From positions 1 to 64,000 of the forward strand of contig NZ_CP020821.1 in assembly GCF_002105755.1 (NCBI RefSeq): a stretch of DNA of 64,000 bases, given 5' to 3'. The notes beneath the pieces were generated by a model. The model made no database searches, had not been told where the DNA came from, and saw only the letters and a list, made by a program, of their open reading frames with translations. Source of the DNA: Mycobacterium colombiense CECT 3035 (lineage in GTDB: Bacteria; Actinomycetota; Actinomycetes; Mycobacteriales; Mycobacteriaceae). Within the stretch, counting starts at the first letter, position 1; each line of letters begins with the position of its first letter. Positions 8,068-19,476 of the stretch are shown one piece after another. A program made the position numbers and the translations under genes.

Positions 8068-9108
8068 CTACAGCTTCGAGATGTCGATGACGAAGCGGTA
8101 GCGCACGTCGCTGGCCAGCACGCGCTCGTAGGCTTCGTTGATGTAGTCGGGCTCGATGAGTTCGATTTCCGGCGTCACGTTGTGCTCGGCGCAGAAGTCC
8201 AGCATCTCCTGGGTCTCGGCGATGCCGCCGATGTTCGACCCGGACAGGCTGCGGCGCGCCAGCGCCAGCGAGAACGCGCCGACCTCCATCGGGTGCTCGG
8301 GGATGCCGAGCTCGACGAGCGTGCCGTCGACGTCGAGCAGGCTCAGATAGTCGTTGAGGTTCAGGTTCGCCGAGACGGTGTTGAGGATCAGGTCGAAGCT
8401 GTTGCGCAACTTCTTGAAGGTCTCACGCTCGGCGGTGGCGTAGTAGTGCTTGGCGCCCAGCCGCAGCCCGTCCTCCATCTTCTTCAGCGACTGCGACAGC
8501 ACCGTCACCTCGGCGCCCATCGCCGCGCCGAGCTTGACGCCCATGTGGCCCAGCCCGCCCAGTCCGATGATCGCCAGGCGGGTGTCCTTGCCGACCTTCC
8601 AGTGCCGCAGCGGCGAGAACAGCGTGATGCCCGCGCACAGCAGCGGCGCCGCCTTGTCCAGCGGCAGCGAGTCGGGGATGCGCAGGACGAAGTTCTCGTC
8701 GACGACGATCGCCTGGCTGTAGCCGCCCTGCGTCGTCGTGCCGTCCCTGTCGGTGGCGTTGTAGGTGAAGGTGGTGCCCCGGCTGCAGTACTGCTCGAGG
8801 CCGGCCTTGCAGCTGTTGCACTGGCCGCAGGAGTTCACCATGCAGCCGACGCCGACGTGGTCGCCCACCTTGTGCTTGGTGACCTCGGAGCCGACCGCGG
8901 TCACGACCCCGGCGATCTCGTGGCCCACCACCAGCGGGTAATCCGGTGTGCCCCATTCGCCTTTGGCGGTGTGGATGTCGGAGTGGCAGATGCCGGCGAA
9001 CTTGATGTCGATCGCCACGTCGTGCGGGCCCGGGTCGCGGCGCTCGATGGTGGTCTTGGTCAGCGGTGCCGTCGGTGAGGTGGCGGCGTACGCCGAAACT
9101 GTGCTCAT
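8068..9108 (-). CDS. adhC: Zinc-dependent NADP alcohol dehydrogenase AdhC
   Basis: 346 residues from the ATG at 9108 ([10 protein letters not shown]), the same length as M. tuberculosis AdhC (Rv3045); AGAGGG lies 6-7 nt upstream. Catalytic zinc ligands are C41 (GICHSD), H63/E64 (GHE) and a later Cys near 158. The structural zinc is held by C94, C97, C100 and C108. The nucleotide motif GLGGLG is at about 182-187. It belongs to the cinnamyl-alcohol or YahK-like branch and reduces aldehydes in the cytosol. It lies 118 bp downstream of fecB on the same strand; the gap suggests its own promoter. Confidence 0.94.
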   Translation of the reverse strand: MSTVSAYAATSPTAPLTKTTIERRDPGPHDVAIDIKFAGICHSDIHTAKGEWGTPDYPLVVGHEIAGVVTAVGSEVTKHKVGDHVGVGCMVNSCGQCNSCKAGLEQYCSRGTTFTYNATDRDGTTTQGGYSQAIVVDENFVLRIPDSLPLDKAAPLLCAGITLFSPLRHWKVGKDTRLAIIGLGGLGHMGVKLGAAMGAEVTVLSQSLKKMEDGLRLGAKHYYATAERETFKKLRNSFDLILNTVSANLNLNDYLSLLDVDGTLVELGIPEHPMEVGAFSLALARRSLSGSNIGGIAETQEMLDFCAEHNVTPEIELIEPDYINEAYERVLASDVRYRFVIDISKL

Positions 9109-9226
9109 GGGAATCCCTCTTCGATTCGATGCGTCGTCAAGAAGTTTAGCTAAGGTAAATGTTCTTTCGCCATCGGACGGGGCGAACATCACGTTATGAC
9201 GATGGGTCCGCTTTCGCCGGCCGCGG

Positions 9227-10324
9227 TCAGTTGATCGGGGCGTTCACCAGGCGCAGGTCGTCGACGATGCCGCGGGCCGCGATCAGGCCCTCGCCGGTCT
9301 GCCAGATCTCGTCGTTGACGACGTAGACCCGGTTGTCCCGGTTGGCGGACAGCTTGCGCCACGGGTTGCTGTCCAGGATCGTGGCGGCCCGGTCGGCGGC
9401 GGCCGGGGACGCGCAGGACACGTACACCACGTCGGCGTCGGCGATCGAGAGGTCCGGATTCTTCGCCAGGTCCGCGTCGCCGGCCGCGATCTCGATGTAG
9501 GGCTTGTCGGTGAATCGCTGGGACGCCGGGCGGTCGACGCCGACCGCGCCGAGCACGCTGGCCGGGAAGTTGTTGGCGCCGAACACCCGGATGGTGCCGG
9601 TCGTCAACTGCACGATCGACGCCTGGTAGTGCGAGGCGTCGTGCCGCGCGCCGATGTCGGTCGTGCGCTGGGAGAAGCCGCTGATCAAGCCGTCCACCGC
9701 GGCGGTGCGCCCGGTCGCGGCGCCGACGGCGCGCAGGTTGTCCTGCCACGCCGCGCCCGGCGCGGCCGTGAACACCGTCGGGGCGATCGCGGTCAGCTGC
9801 GGATACAGCGTCGGCGTCAAGCCCTGCGACCCCAGGATCAGGTCGGGATGGGCGCCCGCGATCGCCTTCAGGTCCGGGTGCGAGCGGGTGCCCACCCCGG
9901 GCAGGCCGTGCACGGCGCCGCCCAGGTAGTCGGGCTGGCTCGAGGACCCGTCCGGCAGGGCCGCGCCGACGACCCGCGACTGCAGGCCCAGCGCGCACAG
10001 CGTGTCGAGCTGGTCACCGGAGAGGACAACGATGCGCTGCGGGTCTGCGGGCACCTGCACGACGTCCGGGTTGACGCCCGCGGCGTTGTGGACTTGCCGT
10101 TTCGCCGAGCCCGCGTCGGCCTCGGCGGCGTCGCGCGCGCACGAGTCGTCGGGCCGGCGGTCGTTTCCGAGGACGCCGGCGCCCGCGATCTGGGTCGTCG
10201 GGGTGATCAGCGGGCGGGCCGGCGGCTGGCCGGCGGGCTTGTCGGATCCGCAGCCGCTGGATGCCAGGACGAGCGTTGCCGTCACCGCGGTCAGCGCGGC
10301 CATCGGGGCGGGTCTGATCACGCC
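9227..10324 (-). CDS. fecB: Periplasmic siderophore/heme-binding lipoprotein FecB
   Basis: About 365 residues from the GTG at 10324; GTG 10333 and ATG 10303 are alternatives, and I chose 10324 because it gives the signal peptide a basic residue. The signal ends in [10 protein letters not shown], a lipobox-like site for lipid attachment at the Cys. The body is a type III periplasmic-binding protein: [17 protein letters not shown], then [10 protein letters not shown], then a helix-linked C-lobe ending [18 protein letters not shown]. It matches M. tuberculosis FecB (Rv3044), tied to iron-siderophore or heme capture. A 57-bp tandem repeat lies just upstream. Confidence 0.93.
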   Translation of the reverse strand, partial: GVIRPAPMAALTAVTATLVLASSGCGSDKPAGQPPARPLITPTTQIAGAGVLGNDRRPDDSCARDAAEADAGSAKRQVHNAAGVNPDVVQVPADPQRIVVLSGDQLDTLCALGLQSRVVGAALPDGSSSQPDYLGGAVHGLPGVGTRSHPDLKAIAGAHPDLILGSQGLTPTLYPQLTAIAPTVFTAAPGAAWQDNLRAVGAATGRTAAVDGLISGFSQRTTDIGARHDASHYQASIVQLTTGTIRVFGANNFPASVLGAVGVDRPASQRFTDKPYIEIAAGDADLAKNPDLSIADADVVYVSCASPAAADRAATILDSNPWRKLSANRDNRVYVVNDEIWQTGEGLIAARGIVDDLRLVNAPIN

Positions 10325-10355
10325 GAACAACACGCGTCAGACGCTAACATCCGGG

Positions 10356-10479
10356 CAGCGTGGCGATCGTGAGCGCGGCGGAGCCGGGCGAAGCGGGTCG
10401 CCACCATTCGGCCAGCGTGGCGATCGTGAGCGCGGCGGTGCCGGGCGAAGCGGGTCGCCACCATTCGGCCAGCGTGGCG
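10356..10479. repeat. 57-bp tandem repeat, about 2.2 copies
   Basis: Copy 1 is 10356-10412, copy 2 is 10413-10469, and a third copy breaks off after CAGCGTGGCG (10470-10479). The two full copies differ at one base (A versus T in GCGGNG near 10382). It lies in the 300-bp gap between the divergent fecB and ctaD genes. Unit size and position resemble mycobacterial interspersed repetitive units, which vary in copy number. The rest of the gap (10480-10624) holds the ctaD leader and no gene that I see. Confidence 0.85.
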
Positions 10480-10624
10480 GCGCCGCGCCGACGGACGCGC
10501 CGCACCGGTGGGCCATTTACGACAGTTTGTAGGACCAGCCCTGACGTCCCCGGAATCGACGGCTAAGATTCGTCTCAATACCGATTTTTGGGCCAGTGTC
10601 CGATCTGGATGTTTGGAGAAGCTG

Positions 10625-12370
10625 TTGACAGCCGAAGCGCCCCCTCTGGGACAACTCGAGGCCGTTCGTCCGTACCCGGACCGCATGGGCCCCAAAGGGA
10701 ACCTCGTCTACAAACTGATCACGACCACCGATCACAAGATGATCGGCATCATGTACACCGTCACCTGCTTCGCCTTCTTCTTCATCGGCGGGCTGATGGC
10801 GTTGCTGATGCGCACCGAGCTGGCCGCCCCGGGACTGCAGTTCCTGTCGAACGAGCAGTTCAACCAGCTGTTCACCATGCACGGCACGATCATGCTGCTG
10901 CTGTACGCCACCCCGGTGGTGTTCGGCTTCGCCAACCTGGTGCTGCCGCTGCAGATCGGCGCCCCCGACGTGGCCTTCCCGCGGCTGAACGCCTTCTCGT
11001 ACTGGCTGTTCCTGTTCGGCGGGTTGATCGCGGCCTCCGGCTTCATCGTCCCCGGCGGGGCCGCCGACTTCGGCTGGACCGCCTACACGCCGCTGTCCGA
11101 CGCCGTGCACTCGCCCGGCGCCGGGGGAGACCTGTGGATCACCGGCCTGATCGTCGCCGGTCTGGGCACCATCCTGGGTGCGGTCAACATGATCACCACC
11201 GTGGTGTGCATGCGCGCGCCCGGCATGACCATGTTCCGGATGCCGATCTTCACCTGGAACATCCTGGTGACCTCGATCCTGATCCTGATCGCGTTCCCGA
11301 TCCTGACCGCGGCGCTGTTCGGGCTGGCCGCCGACCGACATCTGGGCGCCCATGTCTACGACGCCGCCAACGGCGGAGTGTTGTTGTGGCAACACTTGTT
11401 CTGGTTCTTCGGCCATCCCGAGGTGTACATCATCGCGTTGCCGTTCTTCGGCATCGTCACCGAGATCTTCCCGGTGTTCTCGCGCAAGCCGGTGTTCGGT
11501 TACACCACCCTGGTGTACGCGACCCTGTCGATCGCCGCGCTGTCGGTGGCGGTGTGGGCGCACCACATGTTCGCCACGGGAGCCGTTCTGCTGCCGTTCT
11601 TCTCGTTCATGACCTACCTGATCGCCGTGCCGACCGGTATCAAGTTCTTCAACTGGATCGGCACGATGTGGAAGGGGCAGTTGACCTTCGAGACGCCGAT
11701 GCTGTTTTGCATCGGCTTCCTCATCACGTTCCTGCTGGGGGGTCTGACCGGCGTGCTGCTGGCCAGCCCGCCGCTGGACTTCCACGTCACCGACAGCTAT
11801 TTCGTGGTCGCGCACTTCCACTACGTGCTGTTCGGCACCATCGTGTTCGCCACCTTTGCCGGGGTGTACTTCTGGTTCCCGAAGATGACCGGCCGGCTGC
11901 TGGACGAGCGGCTGGGCAAGCTGCACTTCTGGCTGACGTTCATCGGCTTCCACACCACCTTCCTGGTGCAGCACTGGCTAGGTGACCTGGGCATGCCGCG
12001 TCGCTACGCCGACTACCTGCCCAGCGACGGCTTCCAGCCCTACAACGTCGCCTCGACGGTGGGCGCTTTCATCCTGGGCGCGTCGATGTTCCCGTTCGTC
12101 TGGAACGTCTTCAAGAGCTGGCGCTACGGCGAGGTCGTCACGGTCGACGACCCGTGGGGCTACGGCAACTCCCTGGAGTGGGCCACCAGCTGCCCGCCGC
12201 CGCGGCACAACTTCACCGAGCTGCCCCGAATCCGATCGGAGCGGCCGGCATTCGAGCTGCACTACCCGCACATGGTGGAGCGGCTCCGCGCCGAGGCCCA
12301 CGTGGGTCGCGCGCACGGGCCCGCGGACAAGGACGTCACCAGACTGGACGACGTCCAGGTTCGCAGCTGA
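10625..12370 (+). CDS. ctaD: Cytochrome c oxidase (aa3) subunit I
   Basis: 581 residues from a TTG at 10625, chosen because GGAGAAG sits 5 nt upstream and the product then begins MTAEAPPLG like M. tuberculosis CtaD (Rv3043c). A reading frame open back to 10508 adds non-homologous sequence. Twelve membrane helices. Heme ligand H86 (TMHGTIM), the cross-linked H264-Y268 pair (FGHPEVY), CuB ligands H313/H314 (WAHHMF) and later AHFHYV histidines are present. It reduces oxygen in the III-IV supercomplex of the plasma membrane. Monocistronic in context, upstream of serB2. Confidence 0.97.
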   Translation: MTAEAPPLGQLEAVRPYPDRMGPKGNLVYKLITTTDHKMIGIMYTVTCFAFFFIGGLMALLMRTELAAPGLQFLSNEQFNQLFTMHGTIMLLLYATPVVFGFANLVLPLQIGAPDVAFPRLNAFSYWLFLFGGLIAASGFIVPGGAADFGWTAYTPLSDAVHSPGAGGDLWITGLIVAGLGTILGAVNMITTVVCMRAPGMTMFRMPIFTWNILVTSILILIAFPILTAALFGLAADRHLGAHVYDAANGGVLLWQHLFWFFGHPEVYIIALPFFGIVTEIFPVFSRKPVFGYTTLVYATLSIAALSVAVWAHHMFATGAVLLPFFSFMTYLIAVPTGIKFFNWIGTMWKGQLTFETPMLFCIGFLITFLLGGLTGVLLASPPLDFHVTDSYFVVAHFHYVLFGTIVFATFAGVYFWFPKMTGRLLDERLGKLHFWLTFIGFHTTFLVQHWLGDLGMPRRYADYLPSDGFQPYNVASTVGAFILGASMFPFVWNVFKSWRYGEVVTVDDPWGYGNSLEWATSCPPPRHNFTELPRIRSERPAFELHYPHMVERLRAEAHVGRAHGPADKDVTRLDDVQVRS

Positions 12371-13630
<1,260 letters not shown>

Positions 13631-13689
13631 CCCCGTAGCCGCGCCGACCCGGCAGGTATTCGAGCGCCGCGGTACGGCACGATGGTCGG

Positions 13690-14532
13690 GTGCCCGAAAA
13701 CGGAAGCGAGTCAGCCGACCCCGATCTGCTGCTCGATTTCAGGCAGGTGTCGCTGCGGCGCGGCGGCAACGTCTTGGTCGGGCCGGTGGACTGGGCGGTC
13801 GAACTGGACGAACGCTGGGTGATCGTCGGTCCCAACGGCGCCGGCAAGACCTCGCTGCTGCGGATCGCCGCGGCGGCCGAACATCCTTCGTCCGGCGTCG
13901 CTTTCGTGCTCGGCGAGCGGCTGGGACGGGTCGACGTGACCGAGTTGCGGTCCCGGATCGGGCTCAGCTCGTCGGCTTTGGCGCAGCGGATTCCCACCGA
14001 CGAGGTGGTGCGCGATCTCGTCGTGTCGGCCGGCTACGCGGTGCTGGGCCGGTGGCGGGAGCGCTACGAGGACGTCGACTACCAACGGGCCATCGACATG
14101 CTGGAGAGCCTGGGTGCCGAGCACCTCGCGGACCGCACCTACGGCACGCTGTCCGAAGGCGAGCGCAAGCGGGTGCTGATCGCCCGCGCGCTGATGACCG
14201 ACCCCGAGCTGTTGCTGCTCGACGAGCCCGCTGCAGGCCTGGATCTGGGCGGCCGCGAGGAATTGGTCGCCCGGCTGGCCGACCTGGCCGCCGACCCCGA
14301 CGCGCCGGCCCTGGTGCTGGTCACCCACCACGTGGAGGAGATTCCGCCCGGGTTCAGCCACTGCATGCTCCTTTCGGAGGCCGAGGTGGTCGCCGCGGGA
14401 TTGCTGAGCGACGTGCTGACCGCCGAGAATCTGTCCACCGCGTTCGGCCAAGCGATCGCCCTCGACGTGGTCGACGGGCGCTATTTCGCGCGGCGAGTCC
14501 GCACCCGCGCAGCCCACCGGAGGCCGTTATGA
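13690..14532 (+). CDS. ABC transporter ATP-binding protein (Rv3041c-like)
   Basis: 280 residues. Walker A GPNGAGKT is at 47-54, the signature LSEGE at 154-158, Walker B LLLLDEP at 174-180, and the H-loop in [11 protein letters not shown]. No membrane segments and no permease gene beside it, so it either pairs with a distant permease or works as a soluble ATPase such as a ModF/YlmA type. Matches Rv3041c in place and sequence. Its stop overlaps the Nudix start in ATGA (14529-14532), which suggests coupled translation. Confidence 0.9.
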   Translation: MPENGSESADPDLLLDFRQVSLRRGGNVLVGPVDWAVELDERWVIVGPNGAGKTSLLRIAAAAEHPSSGVAFVLGERLGRVDVTELRSRIGLSSSALAQRIPTDEVVRDLVVSAGYAVLGRWRERYEDVDYQRAIDMLESLGAEHLADRTYGTLSEGERKRVLIARALMTDPELLLLDEPAAGLDLGGREELVARLADLAADPDAPALVLVTHHVEEIPPGFSHCMLLSEAEVVAAGLLSDVLTAENLSTAFGQAIALDVVDGRYFARRVRTRAAHRRPL

Positions 14533-15359
14533 CGTCACCCGACGAAATCCCGCTGGTCGCACGGCCGGCCGCGACCGTAATGCTGGTCCGCGACGACCCG
14601 AGCGGGTTAGCCGTCTTCCTGATGCGCAGGCACGCCAAGATGGAGTTCGCCGCGGGCACCGTCGTGTTCCCCGGCGGCGGCGTCGACGACCGCGACCGCA
14701 ACGCCGACATCGCGTGGGCCGGCCCGCCGCCGCAGTGGTGGGCGCAGCGGTTCGGCATCGAACCCGACCTGGCCGAGGCTTTGGTCTGCGCGGCGGCCCG
14801 CGAGACGTTCGAGGAGTCGGGGGTGCTGTTCGCCGGGCCTGCCGGCCAGGGCCTTTCGGCACCGGACAGTATCGTCGGCGACGCCTCGGTGTACGGCGAT
14901 GCCCGCCGGGCGCTGGCCGAGCGGTCGCTGTCCTTCGCGGACTTTCTGCGCCAGGAAAACCTGGTGCTGCGGTCGGATCTGCTGCGGCCGTGGGCCAACT
15001 GGGTGACCCCGGAGGCCGAGCGCACCCGCCGCTACGACACCTATTTCTTCGTGGGCGCGCTGCCGCGGGGCCAGCGCGCCGACGGCGAGAACACCGAATC
15101 CGACCTCGCCGGCTGGATGACACCCCGCGCGGCCATCGACGAGTTCGAGGCCGGCCGTTGCTTCCTGCTGCCACCGACATGGACGCAGCTGGACTCGCTG
15201 GCCGGGCGGACCGTGGCCGAGGTGCTGGCCGTCGAGCGCCAGATCGTGCCGGTGCAGCCGCGCCTGGAGATACAGGGCGACAACTGGGTGTTCGAATTCT
15301 TCGATTCCGACCGCTACCACCGGGCGCGGGAAGCGGGCGGCCTGGGATGGCGGCATTGA
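14529..15359 (+). CDS. Nudix hydrolase-like protein (Rv3040c-like)
   Basis: 276 residues. The fold begins with [23 protein letters not shown] near 48-56 and RETFEESGV near 91-99 form a split Nudix box, with an insertion of about 30 residues between the glycine loop and the REuxEE helix, as in the NUDT19/RppH-like eukaryotic-type subgroup. Such enzymes cut nucleoside diphosphate-linked compounds, including CoA derivatives. Placement next to the enoyl-CoA hydratase makes an acyl-CoA substrate plausible. It overlaps the ABC gene by 4 bp and echA17 by 13 bp. Confidence 0.88.
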   Translation: MTSPDEIPLVARPAATVMLVRDDPSGLAVFLMRRHAKMEFAAGTVVFPGGGVDDRDRNADIAWAGPPPQWWAQRFGIEPDLAEALVCAAARETFEESGVLFAGPAGQGLSAPDSIVGDASVYGDARRALAERSLSFADFLRQENLVLRSDLLRPWANWVTPEAERTRRYDTYFFVGALPRGQRADGENTESDLAGWMTPRAAIDEFEAGRCFLLPPTWTQLDSLAGRTVAEVLAVERQIVPVQPRLEIQGDNWVFEFFDSDRYHRAREAGGLGWRH

Positions 15360-16120
15360 GCGAGTTCGTCAGCGTCGTGGTCAGCGACGGCACGCGGGAC
15401 GCCGGGCTGGCCATGCTGCTGCTGTCGCGCCCGCCGACCAACGCGATGACCCGCCAGGTCTACCGGGAGGTGATCGCGGCGGCCGACGAATTGGGCCGGC
15501 GCGACGACGTCGCCGTGGTGATCCTGTTCGGCGGCCACCAGATCTTCTCCGCGGGTGACGACATGCCCGAGCTGCGGACGCTGCGCGGTCCCGAGGCCGA
15601 GAGCGTCGCGCGGGTGCGGCAGGAGGCCGTCGACGCCGTGGCCGCGATCCCCAAGCCGACCGTCGCCGCGATCACCGGCTACGCGCTGGGCGCCGGGCTC
15701 ACTCTGGCCCTGGCCGCCGACTGGCGGATCAGCGGGGACAACGTGAAGTTCGGCGCGACCGAAATCCTGGCCGGCCTGGTGCCCGGCGCCGACGCGATGG
15801 CCCGCCTGACCCGGGTGGCCGGCGCCAGCAAGGCCAAGGAGCTGGTGTTCAGCGGGCGCTTCTTCGACGCCGAGGAGGCCCTGGCGCTGGGCCTCATCGA
15901 CGACATGGTGGCCCCCGACGACGTGTACGACGCCGCCGCCGGGTGGGCGCGCCGTTTCCTCGACGGGCCGCGGCACGCGCTGGCCGCCGCCAAGGCCGGG
16001 ATCAACGAGGTTTTCGACCTGGAGCCCACCGAGCGGCTCGCCGCCGGCCGCCGCCGCTACGTCGAGGTGTTCACCGCTGGTCAGGGCGGTGCCGATCGGA
16101 CGGATCCCGGCGGCCGTTAG
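15347..16120 (+). CDS. echA17: Enoyl-CoA hydratase/isomerase family protein EchA17
   Basis: 257 residues from the ATG at 15347; the TTG at 15356 would give (M)[11 protein letters not shown], closer to M. tuberculosis EchA17 (Rv3039c). Crotonase fold with oxyanion motifs FSAGDD (67-72) and GYALGAG (111-117). The Glu that follows in classical hydratases (GGGCEL) is replaced here by GLTL, while the second Glu (TEILAGL, near 139) remains. It may therefore be an isomerase or have altered chemistry rather than being a standard hydratase. Start overlaps the Nudix gene by 13 bp. Confidence 0.92.
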   Translation: MAALSEFVSVVVSDGTRDAGLAMLLLSRPPTNAMTRQVYREVIAAADELGRRDDVAVVILFGGHQIFSAGDDMPELRTLRGPEAESVARVRQEAVDAVAAIPKPTVAAITGYALGAGLTLALAADWRISGDNVKFGATEILAGLVPGADAMARLTRVAGASKAKELVFSGRFFDAEEALALGLIDDMVAPDDVYDAAAGWARRFLDGPRHALAAAKAGINEVFDLEPTERLAAGRRRYVEVFTAGQGGADRTDPGGR

Positions 16121-16130
16121 GCTGCCCTGC

Positions 16131-17102
16131 ATGACCAGTTCGACCGACGCCGTTCCGACGCCCCACGCGACCGCCGAGCAGGTGGAAGCCGCCCGGCACG
16201 ACAGCAAGCTGGCCCAGGTGCTCTACCACGACTGGGAGGCCGAGACTTACGACGACAAGTGGTCGATCTCCTATGACCAGCGCTGCATCGACTACGCCCG
16301 CGGCCGCTTCGACGCGATCGTGCCCGACGAGGTGCTGCGCGAGCTGCCCTACGACCGCGCCCTCGAATTGGGTTGCGGCACCGGGTTTTTCCTGCTCAAT
16401 TTGATCCAGTCCGGGGTCGCCCGGCGCGGCTCGGTGACCGACCTGTCGCCGGGCATGGTCAAGGTCGCCACCCGCAACGGCCAGTCGCTGGGCCTCGACA
16501 TCGACGGACGCGTCGCCGACGCCGAGGGCATCCCGTACGAGGACAACACCTTTGACCTGGTCGTCGGCCACGCGGTGCTGCACCACATCCCCGACGTGGA
16601 GCTGTCGCTGCGTGAGGTGATCCGGGTGCTGCGGCCGGGCGGCCGGTTCGTCTTCGCCGGCGAGCCGACCAGCGCCGGCGACGTCTACGCCCGCGAGCTG
16701 TCCACCCTGACCTGGCGGATCGCCACCAACGTGACCAAGCTGCCCGGCCTGGGTAGCTGGCGGCGCCCGCAGGCCGAGCTGGACGAATCCTCAAGGGCCG
16801 CCGCGCTGGAGGCCATCGTCGACCTGCACACCTTCACCCCGGGTGACCTGGAGCGGATGGCCACCAACGCCGGCGCCACCGAGGTGCGGACCGTCAGCGA
16901 GGAGTTCACCGCCGCGATGTTCGGCTGGCCGGTGCGCACCTTCGAGGCGTCGGTGCCGCCCGGGCGGCTGGGCTGGGGCTGGGCGAAATTCGCCTTCAAC
17001 GGCTGGAAGACGCTGAGCTGGGTGGACGCCAACGTGTGGCGCCGCGTGGTCCCGAAGGGCTGGTTCTACAACGTGATGGTGACCGGGGTCAAACCCTCCT
17101 GA
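16131..17102 (+). CDS. SAM-dependent methyltransferase (Rv3038c-like)
   Basis: 323 residues from the ATG at 16131. The SAM motif I LELGCGTGFF lies near 78-87, motif II-like TDLSPGMVKVA follows, and VVGHAVLHHIPD and VLRPGGRFVFAGEPT complete a UbiE-type class I fold. A C-terminal half rich in Trp (WGWAKFAFNGWKTLSWVDANVW) is unusual and may bind membrane or a lipid. Matches Rv3038c in place. Starts 10 bp after echA17 and overlaps the next gene if that gene begins at 17036. Substrate unknown; small-molecule or lipid methylation is likely. Confidence 0.88.
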   Translation: MTSSTDAVPTPHATAEQVEAARHDSKLAQVLYHDWEAETYDDKWSISYDQRCIDYARGRFDAIVPDEVLRELPYDRALELGCGTGFFLLNLIQSGVARRGSVTDLSPGMVKVATRNGQSLGLDIDGRVADAEGIPYEDNTFDLVVGHAVLHHIPDVELSLREVIRVLRPGGRFVFAGEPTSAGDVYARELSTLTWRIATNVTKLPGLGSWRRPQAELDESSRAAALEAIVDLHTFTPGDLERMATNAGATEVRTVSEEFTAAMFGWPVRTFEASVPPGRLGWGWAKFAFNGWKTLSWVDANVWRRVVPKGWFYNVMVTGVKPS

Positions 17103-18295
17103 GCAGAGGGCTGCGGTTCACCACCGACGACGTCGGATACCTGCGGTCGCGCGCGGGGGCCGCGGCGCTGGAGACGGTCGCCGAGCTCGAACTGACCGAC
17201 GCCACCCTGGTCGCCGACGTCGCCACGGCGCGCGCCCACTTCGGTGACCGGGCCGCGGTGCTGGTGGAGACGGTGCTGTTGCGCCGCCGCGCCCTGGAGA
17301 AGCTGGGCGCGCTTGGAGTCTCGGGTTGGCTGTTCACCGACGAGGCGCTGCAGCAGGCCACCGCGGCGCCGGTGGCGCTGCACCGGGCCGAACGGCTGGC
17401 CGGCGACGGCGGCGTCGTGGTCGTGCACGACGCGACCTGTTCGATCGGCACCGAGCTCGCCGCGCTGAGCGCCCGCGGGATCGCGGCGGTGGGCAGCGAC
17501 ATCGATCCGGTGCGGCTGGCGATGGCGCGGCACAACGTGGGGGAGGCGGCCTGGATCTGCCGCGCCGACGCGCTGCGCCCCGTCACCCGCGACGCCGTCC
17601 TCGTCGTCGATCCGGCCCGGCGCGTCGAGGGTCGGCGGCGGTTGCGCGTCGACGACTACCGGCCCGGCCTCGGCGCGCTGCTCGACGCCTACCGCGGCCG
17701 GCAATTCGTCGTAAAGTGCGCTCCCGGAATCGATTTCGATGAGGTGCGACGGCTGGGATTCGACGGGGAAATCGAGGTGACGTCCTATCGCGGCTCCGTC
17801 CGGGAAGCCTGCCTGTGGTCGGCCGGACTGGCGCGGCCCGGCGTGGGCCGGCGGGCGAACCTGCTGGACCGCGGTGAGCAGCTCACCGACACCGACCCCG
17901 ACGACTGCCCGGTGCGGCCGGCCGGGCGCTGGATCGTCGACCCGGACGGTGCGGTGGTGCGGGCCGGGCTGGTGCGCCACTACGGCGCCCGGCACGGGCT
18001 GTGGCAGCTCGACCCCGACATCGCCTACCTCTCCGGCGATCGGCTGCCCGCGGCGGACCGCGGGTTCGAGGTGCTCGAACAGCTGGTCTTCGACGAGCGC
18101 CGGCTTCGCCAGGCGCTGTCGGCGCTGGGCTGCGGCTCGCTGGAGGTCCTGGTGCGCGGGGTCCGGGTGGACCCCGACGCGCTGCGCAAACGGATGCGGT
18201 TGCGCGGGAGCCGATCGCTGTCGGTGGTCATCGCCCGCATCGGCGCGCGCGGCGCCGGCCGGGCGATGGCCTTCGTTTGCCAACCCTCCCGATAG
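17036..18295 (+). CDS. Class I methyltransferase with THUMP-like domain (Rv3037c-like)
   Basis: Up to 419 residues from the GTG at 17036. Homology to this family starts only near residue 25 (GLRFTTDDVGYLRS), so the real start may be a non-standard codon such as the CTG near 17099, just where the upstream gene ends. An N-terminal helical segment precedes a Rossmann core with VVVHDATCSIGTELAAL as SAM motif I and DIDPVRLAMARHN as motif II. VDPARR follows, and a C-terminal THUMP-like domain extends from about 320. RNA modification is the likely role. Early literature grouped it with the methylglucose polysaccharide genes, for which I see no direct support. Confidence 0.82.
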   Translation: MAPRGPEGLVLQRDGDRGQTLLSRGLRFTTDDVGYLRSRAGAAALETVAELELTDATLVADVATARAHFGDRAAVLVETVLLRRRALEKLGALGVSGWLFTDEALQQATAAPVALHRAERLAGDGGVVVVHDATCSIGTELAALSARGIAAVGSDIDPVRLAMARHNVGEAAWICRADALRPVTRDAVLVVDPARRVEGRRRLRVDDYRPGLGALLDAYRGRQFVVKCAPGIDFDEVRRLGFDGEIEVTSYRGSVREACLWSAGLARPGVGRRANLLDRGEQLTDTDPDDCPVRPAGRWIVDPDGAVVRAGLVRHYGARHGLWQLDPDIAYLSGDRLPAADRGFEVLEQLVFDERRLRQALSALGCGSLEVLVRGVRVDPDALRKRMRLRGSRSLSVVIARIGARGAGRAMAFVCQPSR

Positions 18296-18365
18296 CGCCG
18301 GGTACGCTGGCGGCGTCACTTCTCCGGGTCACCGGCCCCGGCCAGTTTGCGAGGACAATTCCACG

Positions 18366-19049
18366 ATGCGTTACCCGATAGCCGCTGCGCTGCTCGCGGC
18401 GGCGGTCATGGTGGGCTGGCCGGCCGCGGCCGAGCCACCGTCGTGCGGCAGCCTGGGCGGCAGCGTCGAGGCCGGCCAGATGTGCCGCCTGCACGCCACC
18501 GGCCCGAACTACACGCTCAACATGACCTTCCCCGCCGACTATCCGGACGGGCAGGCGCTGACCGACTACGTCACCCAGAACCGCGACGGCTTCGTCGCCG
18601 TCGCGCAGAGTTCCGGGGGGCGCGACCAGCCCTACCAGCTCGAGGCCACCACCGAGCAGCGCTTCGCCGGGCAGCCGCCGCACAACACCCGCAGCGTCGT
18701 GCTCAAGTTCTTCCAGGACGTCGGGGGAGCGCACTCGTCGATCTGGTACAAGGCGTTCAACTACAACCTGGGGACCAAGCAGCCCATCACCTTCGACAAC
18801 CTGTTTCCTCCGGGCGCCACGCCGCTGGACGCCATCTTCCCGATCGTGCAGCGCGACCTGGAACGCCAAACCCCTTTGGGCGCCGCGATTCTGCCGTCGA
18901 CCGGACATGACCCGACGCACTACCAGAACTTCGCCATCACCGACGACCAGCTGATCTTCTACTTCGCCCCGGGCGAGATGCTGCCGGCGTTCGGTGGGCC
19001 GTTGCAGGCCCAGGTGCCGCGCAACGCGATCCCGCCGCTGGCGATCTAG
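18366..19049 (+). CDS. Secreted protein TB22.2-like (Rv3036c)
   Basis: 227 residues. A Sec signal peptide (MRYPIAAALLAAAVMVGWPAAA) ends at AAA-EPP. The mature part matches the secreted antigen TB22.2: CGSLGGSVEAGQMC with a likely disulfide, RSVVLKFFQDVGGAHSS, then FNYNLGTKQPITFDNLF and a conserved QNFAITDDQLIFYFAPGEMLP. That last half resembles DUF3298-type (RsiV) domains, which bind glycan or lysozyme in other bacteria. The role here is unknown. Monocistronic, convergent with the membrane protein at 19070. Confidence 0.9.
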   Translation: MRYPIAAALLAAAVMVGWPAAAEPPSCGSLGGSVEAGQMCRLHATGPNYTLNMTFPADYPDGQALTDYVTQNRDGFVAVAQSSGGRDQPYQLEATTEQRFAGQPPHNTRSVVLKFFQDVGGAHSSIWYKAFNYNLGTKQPITFDNLFPPGATPLDAIFPIVQRDLERQTPLGAAILPSTGHDPTHYQNFAITDDQLIFYFAPGEMLPAFGGPLQAQVPRNAIPPLAI

Positions 19050-19069
19050 TCCCGCCGCCGGCGACCCGC

Positions 19070-19459
19070 CTAGACCGGGCCGGCCCGCAACTCCATGGCC
19101 ACGGCGCCCAGCGCCAGCGCCACCTGCGCGATGCAACCGATGAGCGGGACGAAGAACGCCCGCCTGCGCCGCACCAGGAAATACACGGCGACGACGATGT
19201 CGGCGACCAGGAGGGCGGCGCCGCCCCAGGTGCCCAGGTTCATGGCCCGGTCGATCCAGGCGGGGTCGCCGCATCGCCGGGAGCCGCAGGGGTCGGTGGT
19301 CATCACCAGCAGGCCCAGCAGCACGAAGCTGGCCGCGTAGAGGCCGCCGTGGATGACCAGCAGGACGGACGTCGCCGCGATGTCGGCGGTGCTGGCGCGC
19401 GGGCTTGTGGTGGTCTGGGTGGTCGCGACGCCGGGCGCCGCGGGTTCATCGATCGGCAC
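19070..19459 (-). CDS. Three-helix membrane protein
   Basis: 129 residues from the GTG at 19459 (VPIDEPAAPGVATTQ). A short Thr/Pro-rich N-terminal tail precedes three hydrophobic helices at about 29-51, 75-96 and 103-124, with a CGSRRCGDP loop between the first two that could hold a disulfide. No family recognised. It begins 17 bp after the stop of the PQQ-propeller gene on the same strand, so they may be cotranscribed. The open frame upstream of 19459 is a shadow of that gene. Confidence 0.72.
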   Translation of the reverse strand: MPIDEPAAPGVATTQTTTSPRASTADIAATSVLLVIHGGLYAASFVLLGLLVMTTDPCGSRRCGDPAWIDRAMNLGTWGGAALLVADIVVAVYFLVRRRRAFFVPLIGCIAQVALALGAVAMELRAGPV

Positions 19460-19476
19460 AACACGAGTATGTCCGG

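Noticed and set aside
9146..9160. IdeR-like AT-rich site (TTAGCTAAGGTAAAT) upstream of adhC, near fecB
   Set aside because: TTAGCTAA is palindromic, but the wider match to the IdeR consensus TTAGGTTAGSCTAACCTAA is poor, and it precedes adhC rather than fecB.
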